From the NCBI GenBank assembly GCA_033032865.1, contig JAWHQI010000306.1, forward strand, positions 2,356,001 to 2,420,000: a DNA stretch of 64,000 bases, read 5' to 3'. The notes beneath the pieces were generated by a model. The model had not been told where the DNA came from and made no database searches. It was given only the letters and a program-made list of their open reading frames with translations. The translations under genes were made by a program, and so were the position numbers. Below, in pieces: positions 38,801 to 42,570 of the stretch. How positions within the stretch are numbered: the first letter of the stretch is position 1; each line of letters begins with the position of its first letter. The stretch is from Dactylorhiza incarnata. Taxonomy: Eukaryota > Streptophyta > Magnoliopsida > Asparagales > Orchidaceae.

Positions 38801-41581
38801 GGGTAGGAGCTGCGGCAAGGTTGGGGACCTCTGCGAAGAGACCGGTGGGAAGAGGCTGGCGGCGAGCTGAGGAGGTCGCACGGATAGAAGCAGACCAATG
38901 GAGGAAGCCGCACTCTTGAGGAGGCCGCACACTTGAGCAGGGAGAAGCAGGCCGCACGGGAGATCGTGGAAGATCTGGGCAGAGAGCGAGACCGCACGTA
39001 AAGATCGAGCGAGAAGGCCGCGCGAGCAGCAGAGGAGACCGCTTGAGAAGACCGCGCTAGAGGAGGAGCAGACCGTTCCCGCAGACCGCGCGAGCAGGAG
39101 GAGCACGCAGCGAGAAAACGGTAGAGAGCGGGGCCCACCTGGCAGAGGGTATAGGGCTATAAAAGAGCCAAGAAGATGGAGGAGAAGTGGACGCCACGGG
39201 AGAGAGACGAGCAAGCGGTTACAAAACTGGAGATCGCAGAGGGCGCTGCGGTTAGAGGGGCAGGCGAGCCAGCAGGCCGAAGACCGCAAGATGGAGACCG
39301 CAAGTTCGGAACCTCGCTTTGATACCATGTAGAATTGAGCGAAAGCTTGTGTATTTATTTCTTATGTTTTTTAAAATATAGAGAGTGAGTACAAATATAT
39401 AGGAGAGAAGAGGAGAGAGATATTCCTATACAAGATGTGAGTCTAAAGAGGGGAAGAATACATGGACCCAAATACGGGCCCTCTATATGGGCTATTCCAA
39501 CAGAAACCATAAGGAGTAGCATAATAGATGGGATAGAACTAAACTGGAAACGATGTTTAACCAGGAAGAAGTAAATAAATTTATGCTCATCCCCATAATG
39601 GACAGTCTGTTTTGATAATATGTTTTTTAAAAGTGAAAAACACAAAATTCAACCTAAAGGAAGTTTGGAATACTATTAGAGACAGCAACCCTATCCTTCT
39701 GTAGATGGCTTTGAAGTCGTGCGATCCCTATAAAAATCTCATTTTTTTATTTGGTAGTTACTACACAACTTACCTGTGGATATTAATATGCAAAAACGTG
39801 GCTTCCATTTAGCATCTAAATGTCACTGCTGCAACAATAGGGAAACCATCCAACACTTATTTATACAGAGATGAGATCTCGAGATTTTGAAGACATTAAG
39901 GATGAGTGAAATTCCGACCAAGGAGTCATTAATTGAGAGTTTAAAGGAAGAATATTTTTGAGAGCATAATGACCTAAATAGTGACTTATTTTATATATTG
40001 ATAGCAAAAAAAGGAATTACAATTAGCTTTGAAGAAATGCTTAAATTTAAGGCCGTGGTCCCGATCAGATGTCTACTGAAATTTGGAGAATAATGAGGGA
40101 GATTGCAGTAGTTTGGTTGAGTCTTTTCTATGAAACTTTAAAAACTAAGAGAAAGCCAAATGATCGAAGGAAGCATTTTGGTACCAGTAATTAAAGACAA
40201 GTGTGATCAAAATTGTATTAATTATAAATGAGTCAATTTGAAGGGGAGCCTTGACGCACCGATTGAGGTGTTGCCGTGTGACGTTGAGGTCACGGGTTCG
40301 AGTCTTGGAAGCAGCCTCTTTCAAAAATGTGGGGTAAGGTTTGTCTACATTTCACCATTGTGGTGGGATCCTTCCCCGGACCCTCGCTGCGCGGGGATGC
40401 TTTGTGCACTGGGCTTCCCTTTATAAATGAGTCAATTTATGATCCTGAGAATTATGCTTAGGAAAGAGTTGTTGTGTATAAACTTAAAAAAGTAAGGTAA
40501 TTTTAGAGAATCAATTTTGTTTTATGTGCCAAAAATTAAGTTAATTTTAGACCTAGTTAACGATTGTCTATATTTCCATCATAATATGATTAATTTTGTG
40601 GCAGTCACGTTGAGAAAATGCCAAATCTCTAGTTAAAGCTAAATTTGAATTCATTTTTTATATCTCTTCCCCATATTTATTTATATTTATATATGTACGC
40701 ATTATGTATGCAGGTCTCTCTACCTAGTTAACCATTGCCCAATTTTCAAGCTGTTATGTGACCAACATGAACGCCTTGAGCCCTGCTCATGCTCAAAATT
40801 TTTTATTAGATGCGCCAAACACATTCTTAATGTTGTTTGTTTGCATCTTAAATAAGGTGAATTTGAACGTATTAATTTTTAATATTAAATAGAGATGCTA
40901 TAATCAAAAGATTATTCGACATATTGATTAAATGGTAATTTTAAAATAATGAAAATCTTTTTTTTTTGCCATTAAAATAACTAAAATCTTCCTTGGATTG
41001 AATTTAAAATTGCTCAAGAAATATTTTCTCACATTGTGAATTAATATATATTATGTAGATTTCTTCTATCTGATTTCATCCGTATTTGGCAGGCTGCTGT
41101 TTTGAAGGACCACTTTTCGAAATTTGCCGATCTTTCTTCCATTATTTTTGAAGACTCAGATGAAACTGAGAATTCAGACTTAAAAGAGCCGGAGAAAAAA
41201 GCTGTTTGCGTAACATTTCATACACGCCAGTCTGCCGAAAGAGCTTATCAAGCTGGTAAGAGCTGGGAAGGATGCAGTTTGAAGTTCGTCTGGGCGAACT
41301 CGTCTTCAGTTGCACTAAAAGATCGCCGTGGAAACGAACTTCCTTTAAATTCGATTGTTTGTCCTGCTGAAGACGATGACAAAACTAGGTCAGTCGGTTC
41401 ATCTTCACCGAGTGTTGCGAAGCCTACTTTACGTCCTCTCTCTGACATAGATACTAAGAAATACGAAGATTATGGCACTGATGTCGAAGGTATGAATTGC
41501 AAGAGTGTTGCACCTACCTCCTCGATAGATTCCATGGAATCAACCCCAACTATTGTAATTCATGAGAACCAACCGAAGTGA
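5911..41581 (+). CDS. CCCH zinc-finger/RRM RNA-binding protein, RBM26/27-like; 5' end not seen
   Basis: Gene model from four coding exons: 5911-6860, 7234-8454, 12330-12665 and 41093-41581. All junctions keep the frame and use GT-AG introns; about 997 residues are visible. Order of domains: a stretch ([12 protein letters not shown]) resembling the end of the N-terminal PWI-like fold of the family; an acidic/basic tract ([13 protein letters not shown]) typical of plant CCCH proteins 27 and 41; a CX8CX5CX3H finger; RRM1 with RNP2 TLYVNGI and RNP1-like AFVQFSK; a coiled coil ([17 protein letters not shown]); and a second RRM-like domain. The human relatives RBM26 and RBM27 act in nuclear RNA surveillance with the exosome (PAXT); a similar role here is inference. 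The first exon starts in mid-codon, so at least one upstream exon exists; I did not find it in 1-5910. Both intact copia elements in the last intron are antisense to the gene. No frame break is seen, so the gene looks functional. Confidence 0.85.
6861..7233 (+). other. Intron 373 bp
   Basis: Short GT-AG intron, T-rich towards its 3' end (a run of Ts near 7190-7200). It joins exons in phase 0. I see nothing else in it; an apparent longer ORF start at 7117 reads through this intron and is not the true exon boundary. Confidence 0.8.
7234..8454 (+). CDS. Exon with RRM1 and coiled coil
   Basis: 1221 bp, acceptor caatttgcag (ends 7233), donor CAA|GTAACG (intron from 8455), phase 0 at both ends. 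It opens with [13 protein letters not shown], continuing the conserved motif that starts in the previous exon. The RRM spans about 7900-8130: RNP2 [20 protein letters not shown]1-like RAFVQFSK and the closing [10 protein letters not shown]. The last part (about 8335-8454) is a charged coiled coil rich in E, L, R and K. A downstream stop is reached only beyond the donor site. Confidence 0.88.
8917..9428. mobile_element. MITE-like insertion, AATT-rich, degenerate TIRs
   Basis: The stretch begins TTA-GGGCCCATTTGGATCC and ends CTGAACAGACC; reading the end in reverse gives GGTCTGTTCAGAT, a degenerate match to GGCCCATTTGGAT. The interior is full of repeated aattggaatt and gccgaacaa words. The same words flank the ends inside the TIR element at 58778-59968, whose ends are clear (GGGTCCGTTCGTTTGGACGG, TTA duplication). 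I infer a diverged member of the same PIF/Harbinger-like family. Its right edge is approximate. Confidence 0.5.
9534..9735. repeat. Imperfect tandem duplication of about 100 bp
   Basis: 9534-9631 and 9632-9735 share atacctcat, attcattat, tttcaaaatattttct and aataatttctcgaagt in the same order, with small differences. It is an intronic duplication without coding content. Confidence 0.65.
9822..9880. repeat. TA/CA compound microsatellite
   Basis: Alternating tatatata, catatacata and cacacac tracts. The short ORFs on both strands across it are artefacts of this low-complexity DNA. Confidence 0.7.
10980..11935 (+). pseudogene. Decayed LINE reverse transcriptase, C-terminal half (RTE-like)
   Basis: Broken plus-strand frames show landmarks of a non-LTR reverse transcriptase in the right order: [11 protein letters not shown] (about 11026, the E-N-Q-F-G-F motif), [11 protein letters not shown] (about 11130, catalytic motif A region), YEAIKDI (about 11200), RVRNDMWF (about 11790) and, after a frameshift, [13 protein letters not shown] (about 11860), matching the end of RTE-type proteins. 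Stops and indels are frequent, so it is an old 5'-truncated copy in sense orientation in the intron. Confidence 0.6.
12330..12665 (+). CDS. Exon with the start of the second RRM-like domain
   Basis: 336 bp (112 codons), acceptor ttggtgcag (ends 12329), donor AAT|GTAAGT (intron from 12666, a near-consensus donor), phase 0 on both sides. It encodes [18 protein letters not shown], a Ser/Thr-rich linker and, at the end, [17 protein letters not shown], the first strand of the second RRM-like domain. The domain continues in the exon 28.4 kb away. Confidence 0.85.
13568..13736 (-). repeat. 3' LTR of copia copy 1
   Basis: 169 bp, TG...CA. The polyprotein stop codon (13726-13728) lies inside this LTR, because the reading frame runs through the polypurine tract into it. 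Confidence 0.93.
13726..17409 (-). CDS. Copia polyprotein: zinc knuckle, protease, integrase, RT, RNase H
   Basis: 1227 residues, no stop. Domains in order: basic [10 protein letters not shown] patch and zinc knuckle [14 protein letters not shown] (114-127); aspartic protease DSGATHH (195-201); GAG-pre-integrase [11 protein letters not shown] with CESC (about 315-350); integrase core with [30 protein letters not shown] and [11 protein letters not shown] (about 365-480); reverse transcriptase with [26 protein letters not shown] and YVDDTIITG (about 715-960; the usual motif is YVDDIII); RNase H with [18 protein letters not shown] and [10 protein letters not shown] (to the end). The family normally has a UBN2 capsid domain before the knuckle; here the residues before it are a Ser/Pro-rich low-complexity stretch. 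The first ATG is used as the start, but upstream leader may also be translated. Same family as the broken copy at 34959-38957. Confidence 0.93.
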   Translation of the reverse strand: MESSTAISNGLSSSISSTVSSSPLSRQRSSPCRCLYQRSPSSDLRPACSLLFRPPLSLMGSSANSSPQPPEALAPPSPALLQNVPAPSFPPPSSRGGRSAYRGRGRGGRGRPKCSFCGRDGHYESTCFRKTGNPPPPRPTAAVVEESSSVSRADLEALRLQFQQLQGMMTPPASVASVSSPGIVCLSTSPRWIVDSGATHHITSLPPPTYSGAPHPKYITVANGATVSVSGSADLSVSPSISLRSALHVPGSPFNLLSVSRLTTDLDCSVIFSRSSFLIQDRRTGTTIGKGQLRNGLYLLDDSPTILASVSSADWHQRLGHAPLPILKKALPDVSFPAFQCESCIFGKQPRSSFPANCTRSSAPFDLIHSDIWGPYKICSISGFRYFITFIDDYSRTTWLYLLRERSELPRVFKAFILETRTHFSTTVKTLRTDNAREYTGNEFSSLCSEFGILHQTSCAYTPQQNGVAERKNRHLLDMARSIMIHMNVPKIYWNFAISTACFIINRLPSSVLNNDSPFSLLFPSTPAFPLTPRIFGCTCYVHSMGPSTDKLDPRATKQMFVGYSHTQKGYVCYSPLTRKISVSADVTFREDLPFFPTPATHSTSPTLPQPVMRPILPVNTPPPTPLPEPIPTPPPGRPPLIQVYSRRNSRPVAPAQSSSSSGAPSPADPVTESTAHPMASYVSLHRLSPPLHTLATSLSSVAVPNSVQEALQHPGWRAAMEEEMAALWANQTWQLVDLPPGQKIVDCKWVFVIKHATDGTIDRLKARLVARGYTQQQGLDYDETFSPVAKLNTVRVLLSVAVHRQWPLHQLDIKNAFLNGDLTETVYMQQPPGFETTGESRTPKVCHLLRSLYGLKQSPRAWFDKLSKVLREAGFTRSSADFSLFTRHQATGTVLLLVYVDDTIITGNDSKGIQAIKQQLSSVFQTKDLGNLHYFLGLEVARRPDGLVLSQRKYCLDLLHDAGYSGCKPINTPMDANHKICAQSSDSDLLLQNPEYYRRLVGKLIYLTVTRPDISFAVGIVSRYMHAPRSSHLQAVERILRYLKAAPCQGLVYKTSSSTPTLVAYSDADYAGSLDDRRSTSGFCTYFGGHLITWRSKKQAVVARSSAEAEYRAMASVVSELTWLESLLTDLGIKLPAPALLLCDSQAAIHIAKNPVFHERTKHIEVDCHFIREKVQMKKIELKHVPGTEQVADVLTKALSSTLFYQCLSKLGAYDLYAPACGGVLK
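17410..18104 (-). other. Low-complexity leader in place of the copia capsid domain (copy 1)
   Basis: Between the primer-binding site and the polyprotein the sequence is built from recurring words such as gagatcgctg, gagaccg and ctgctg. A minus-strand frame of 361 codons (17129-18214) crosses it and reads as Ser/Leu/Pro/Arg-rich low complexity; it even starts inside the LTR. No UBN2 motif can be found in any frame. The same kind of leader occupies the same place in the second copy (38360-39315). Whether it encodes anything is unknown. Confidence 0.65.
18105..18116 (-). other. Primer-binding site, initiator tRNA-Met (copia copy 1)
   Basis: Reads TGGTATCAGAGC on the minus strand directly next to the 5' LTR, the standard copia primer-binding site. 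Confidence 0.93.
18117..18285 (-). repeat. 5' LTR of copia copy 1
   Basis: 169-bp partner of 13568-13736, followed by the duplicated target atgtc. Four base differences from its partner by eye. Confidence 0.93.
18417..19656 (+). repeat. 5' LTR of the Athila-like element
   Basis: Begins TGATACGTGC and ends GTGCATCA, 1240 bp, immediately before the primer-binding site. It contains a run of CACGTGCG/GCGTGCG words at 18600-18770. No second copy exists in the window, so the ends rest on the TG...CA termini and the adjacent primer site. Confidence 0.65.
19662..19679 (+). other. Primer-binding site, tRNA-Asp (Athila-like)
   Basis: tggcgtcgttgccgggga is complementary, with one mismatch, to the 3' end of plant tRNA-Asp (ending CGGCGCCA). 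This is the primer used by Athila/Tat elements and shows the element is on the plus strand. Confidence 0.8.
19946..21134 (+). other. Unrecognised ORF region of the Athila-like element
   Basis: Two consecutive frames (172 codons from 19946, 210 codons from 20502) rich in Ser, Pro, Thr and acidic residues. The second has an internal duplicated phrase ([10 protein letters not shown]... and [13 protein letters not shown]...). I cannot assign a domain. It lies where Gag would be expected, but I see no Gag signature or zinc knuckle. It may be a decayed or non-coding spacer. Confidence 0.35.
22026..23311 (+). pseudogene. 'Putative plant transposon protein' ORF of the Athila-like element, broken
   Basis: Reads [10 protein letters not shown]... 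then, from 22104, [29 protein letters not shown] segments typical of the plant transposon protein family (Pfam Transposase_32 type) found in Athila-like elements. There is a frameshift near 22305-22315; the continuation [17 protein letters not shown] (22397 on) holds the rest of the domain with [21 protein letters not shown] at 23054-23056 interrupts the same frame, which then runs to 23311 ([12 protein letters not shown]). Function of the family is not established despite the name. Two breaks make it a pseudogene. Confidence 0.6.
23816..23855 (+). repeat. (TG)n followed by a run of 22 G
   Basis: About nine TG units run directly into 22 guanines (23834-23855). It is preceded by aggacaatgcattatttaagttt, the characteristic context of the Athila/Tat purine tract, so it is likely an expanded polypurine region of the element. 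A run this long can form a G-quadruplex and is also prone to sequencing error in length. Confidence 0.8.
25216..25803 (-). pseudogene. Gypsy integrase C-terminal part
   Basis: 195-codon frame with [57 protein letters not shown] and [11 protein letters not shown], the usual gypsy integrase end. It is separated from the upstream integrase core by a frameshift near 25800. The last codons ([14 protein letters not shown]) are read from the start of the 3' LTR, as in related elements. Confidence 0.75.
25730..26584 (-). pseudogene. Gypsy integrase core with H2C2 zinc site, frameshifted
   Basis: Contains the zinc-binding [10 protein letters not shown]...CPTCQRSK, then the catalytic core: [44 protein letters not shown] and [14 protein letters not shown] (D, D, E all present). 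After [11 protein letters not shown] the frame is lost; the true continuation is the frame at 25216-25803. The 5' end reads into RNase H DNA beyond 26584 with further stops. Confidence 0.78.
26861..27997 (+). repeat. 5' LTR of the second gypsy element
   Basis: Starts TGATG and ends CATCA, an exact 5-bp terminal inverted repeat. It is followed after three bases by the primer-binding site. No partner LTR in the window. ORFs within it are shadows. Confidence 0.65.
28001..28012 (+). other. Primer-binding site, initiator tRNA-Met type
   Basis: tggtatcagagg matches TGGTATCAGAGC at 11 of 12 positions, three bases after the LTR end. A Met-type primer separates this element from the tRNA-Asp primed Athila-like element. 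Confidence 0.8.
28309..29300 (+). pseudogene. Gypsy Gag with zinc knuckle, several stops
   Basis: First piece (28309-28590) is a coiled coil ([19 protein letters not shown]). After a stop and frameshift near 28590-28660 the Gag core reads [42 protein letters not shown] and [13 protein letters not shown] (28661-28960). An internal stop at 28960 and another near 29028 follow, then [14 protein letters not shown]. The zinc knuckle [13 protein letters not shown] at about 29263-29304 carries a stop one residue before its last cysteine. Confidence 0.75.
29456..29890 (+). pseudogene. Gypsy aspartic protease
   Basis: 145 codons with the active-site motif [12 protein letters not shown], then [10 protein letters not shown] and [19 protein letters not shown], the usual retropepsin pattern of plant gypsy elements. 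It is open itself but separated from gag by stops and has no polymerase behind it. Confidence 0.75.
30177..31181 (+). pseudogene. Gypsy Gag of the same lineage as the gag-only element
   Basis: Frame-shifting Gag: [16 protein letters not shown] coiled coil, [27 protein letters not shown], then [21 protein letters not shown] and [14 protein letters not shown], and a zinc-knuckle remnant [11 protein letters not shown] (about 31075). Each signature has a clear counterpart in the intact Gag at 1342-2544. At least two frameshifts (about 30480-30500 and 30610) and later damage inactivate it. Confidence 0.75.
31255..34398 (+). pseudogene. Gypsy pol relic (protease to integrase)
   Basis: Protease [15 protein letters not shown] (31271); reverse transcriptase signatures [18 protein letters not shown] (31870), KKDGSW with [14 protein letters not shown] (about 32270), then [19 protein letters not shown] and [12 protein letters not shown] (32380-32535); RNase [20 protein letters not shown] (32708) and [13 protein letters not shown]; integrase zinc site [19 protein letters not shown] (33330), [19 protein letters not shown] (33585) and [20 protein letters not shown] (33670); end [26 protein letters not shown]. 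All core motifs are recognisable but scattered over three frames with many stops. Confidence 0.75.
34459..34794 (+). repeat. 3' LTR (at least part) of the third gypsy element
   Basis: Starts TGTTACAGAC after the purine stretch. It contains ctctcttgtattttggtatc. The TGTTAC start matches the LTR starts of the gag-only element (TGTTACGC) and of the minus gypsy fragment (TGTTACGG). Its right end is unclear: it may run to or beyond the copia insertion site. Confidence 0.5.
34795..34969 (-). repeat. 3' LTR of copia copy 2
   Basis: 175 bp, TG...CA, preceded on the left by the target duplicate gaaac. The purine tract GCGGGGGAG (minus) abuts it, as in copy 1, and the polyprotein frame ends inside it at 34959. 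Confidence 0.93.
34959..38957 (-). pseudogene. Copia polyprotein of copy 2, two in-frame TGA stops
   Basis: Three open segments in one frame: 37680-38957 (low-complexity N terminus, zinc knuckle [14 protein letters not shown], protease DSGATHH), 36213-37589 and up (integrase with [34 protein letters not shown]; start of RT with [14 protein letters not shown]) and 34959-36194 (rest of RT with [12 protein letters not shown]; RNase H with [18 protein letters not shown]). The breaks at 37680-37682 and 36213-36215 are both TGA where copy 1 has TGG (Trp) in WHQRLGHA and RQWPLHQLD. No indel is seen, so the damage is just two G-to-A type changes. As in copy 1, no capsid domain precedes the zinc knuckle; instead there is Ala/Leu/Pro/Ser-rich repeat sequence. 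Confidence 0.9.
38360..39315 (-). other. Low-complexity leader in place of the copia capsid domain (copy 2)
   Basis: Built of repeated words (ggagaccgc, ggagaagccgc, gctgcgggtagag). A short tandem array of the unit gcgggtagagcc/gct lies at about 38728-38815 and on the minus strand reads as repeated [10 protein letters not shown]. The stretch corresponds in place and style to the leader of copy 1 at 17410-18104 but is not the same sequence, which argues against one simple inherited deletion point and for continuing turnover of a non-capsid leader. Confidence 0.65.
39316..39327 (-). other. Primer-binding site of copia copy 2, one mismatch
   Basis: TGGTATCAAAGC on the minus strand, adjacent to the 5' LTR; the expected initiator tRNA-Met match is TGGTATCAGAGC. 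Confidence 0.88.
39328..39502 (-). repeat. 5' LTR of copia copy 2
   Basis: 175-bp partner of 34795-34969, followed by the target duplicate gaaac at 39503-39507. LTR text shares words with copy 1 (cctataca, gggcccaa, gggctatt, caaca), showing the two are one family. Confidence 0.93.
39790..39960 (+). pseudogene. LINE fragment with RT-type zinc finger (zf-RVT)
   Basis: From about 39797 the plus strand reads [12 protein letters not shown] followed by [12 protein letters not shown] and a stop, matching the Cys/His finger that follows reverse transcriptase in plant L1 LINEs. Only this end piece can be seen. Confidence 0.55.
39960..40620 (+). pseudogene. RTE-like LINE reverse transcriptase, N-terminal part, split by a SINE
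   Basis: Reads in changing frames: [12 protein letters not shown] and [21 protein letters not shown] (about 40030-40130), [32 protein letters not shown] (about 40170-40225), then, after a 199-bp interruption (SINE plus one target copy), [17 protein letters not shown] and ENQFCFMC (to about 40530). These match the start of RTE-type reverse transcriptases up to the E-N-Q-F-G-F motif, where the intron relic at 10980-11935 begins. The two relics therefore cover complementary halves of similar proteins. Confidence 0.6.
40222..40438 (+). mobile_element. Au-type SINE with 18-bp target duplications
   Basis: The 181-bp body (about 40240-40420) starts ggggagccttgacgcacc, contains a tRNA-like B box (acgggttcgagtc), then tggaagcagcctctttc, ttccccggaccctcg and ends gtgcactgggcttcccttt. 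This matches the Au SINE family of flowering plants closely enough to recognise by eye. The 18-bp duplication ttataaatgagtcaattt flanks it at 40222-40239 and 40421-40438. It is transcribed, if at all, by RNA polymerase III from the internal A and B boxes. It sits inside a LINE relic. Confidence 0.88.
41093..41581 (+). CDS. Last coding exon: end of the second RRM-like domain
   Basis: 489 bp including the stop, acceptor tttggcag (ends 41092), phase 0. It continues the domain begun in the exon at 12330: [39 protein letters not shown] and [10 protein letters not shown] give the helix, RNP1-like strand (VCVTFHTR) and last strand. The rest is a polar tail. The stop TGA (41579-41581) lies in a 33-bp tandem repeat that continues into the 3' UTR. 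Confidence 0.85.
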   Translation, partial: AAVLKDHFSKFADLSSIIFEDSDETENSDLKEPEKKAVCVTFHTRQSAERAYQAGKSWEGCSLKFVWANSSSVALKDRRGNELPLNSIVCPAEDDDKTRSVGSSSPSVAKPTLRPLSDIDTKKYEDYGTDVEGMNCKSVAPTSSIDSMESTPTIVIHENQPK

Positions 41582-41632
41582 ACTATCACAAATCATGAGA
41601 ACCAACCGGAGTGAACTATCACAATTCATGAA
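41549..41632 (+). repeat. 33-bp tandem repeat across the stop codon
   Basis: Units 41549-41581 and 41582-41614 differ at a few bases; a third partial unit follows to about 41632. Each full unit is 11 codons long and ends in TGA (ACT ATY ... CAT GAG AAC CAA CCG RAG TGA), so the protein ends at the first copy and the repeat keeps an in-frame stop in the next. Confidence 0.85.
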
Positions 41633-42570
41633 CTTTATCGTTGATGATGATAGCACTGAAGCCTGGCACTAGCGGTGAGGTATGCTCGTTTTGTTAATGT
41701 TGCTATAGAGTCTTAACCATACACTTTATCATTTTGTATTTAGCGATCCCATCGTAATCATTAGTAAAAATCTTAGGAGGATTGCATCTGGAAAATTTGA
41801 ACAGTCAGTTAAGCAAAATATTCTAGTGTAACAAGCAAGTGCAAAACGGTTGTTTGAAGTCATTAATTGAGAATATGCACCCTGTGGATGGGTTTTATGG
41901 AAAAGAAAATAAACAGTTAATATTATTTATTAATTTATGTCAACTTGGTAGTTTTTATCTATGAAAAATATGATATAAATGACTATTATGTTGTGATTGA
42001 AAGCCTTAGAGGCAACGTTATAATTTTCTCTGCTTGCTGGGGATACCATGCAGGGGCACTAGTTATTCATATTGAGTTTTTGCTTCCCATGTAATTAATA
42101 TGAAACTGAATTTTTACGTTGTTGATGTGATATTTTGCAAATGCTCATGCAAATTTCCAATCCTAACTCTAGTGGTTTTGCTAGGCATATCTCTATTTAT
42201 CGTCTGAGTCAGCCCCAACACAACAATTATACCTTGATTGAATGTGATTGCGGGCGAAGTTATGAGCTAGAAGCCTATCAATAAGGCTCAAGGGCTGTAA
42301 GAATGTAAAAATTGAATATAATTATCTAGTGCTTTCTCTTCTCACTTCCTCACAAATCCCCCTCATCAACCTCGTTCCACCAATGGCAGAAGAATGAACA
42401 TTAAAAGACATACAATATTTTAGCTCAAACATAATTCAAACAATTATCAAGAGGATGAGAGACGAGAAGACATTATGGAAGGAAAGAGGAGAAATAAGGG
42501 GATTAGAGTGGTAAGGGAAGAGATTTGAGAGGAAGAGACAAGAGAGGAGTAAAAGAGTTATATTTATTTG
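41582..42570 (+). other. 3' UTR/downstream region of the zinc-finger gene
   Basis: AT-rich sequence with no ORF. A possible splice donor GAG|GTATGC occurs at about 41677-41684, which would put an intron in the 3' UTR. I see no convincing single poly(A) site. Confidence 0.45.

Larger units (their letters stand above)
34795..39502 (-). mobile_element. Complete Ty1/copia element, copy 2
   Basis: LTRs 34795-34969 and 39328-39502, 175 bp each, start TGTAGAATTG and end TTCCAACA, with three differences by eye. Target duplications gaaac at 34790-34794 and 39503-39507 are identical. The primer-binding site (39316-39327, minus TGGTATCAAAGC) has one change from the tRNA-Met match. The polyprotein is interrupted only by two TGA codons. 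It is inserted antisense to the host gene and close in structure to copy 1. Confidence 0.95.
12666..41092 (+). other. Giant 28.4-kb intron filled with nested retrotransposons
   Basis: Donor gtaagtctac at 12666, acceptor cgtatttggcag ending at 41092; exons on both sides are in phase 0 and together complete one RRM-like domain. It contains, in order, a complete copia element (13568-18285), an Athila-like element (18417-~25080), three gypsy fragments (~25100-34794), a second complete copia element (34795-39502) and LINE/SINE relics (39790-40620). 12666-13562 and 40640-41092 are plain AT-rich intron in which I see nothing. Confidence 0.85.

Noticed and set aside
1029..39502. Complementation between the gag-only element and the capsid-less copia elements
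   Set aside because: Tempting, but one is Ty3/gypsy and the other Ty1/copia; their Gag and Pol are not expected to be interchangeable and nothing in the sequence supports it.
40250..40330. A tRNA gene around the ggttcgagtc B box
   Set aside because: The rest of the sequence does not fold as a tRNA and continues as an Au SINE with target duplications.
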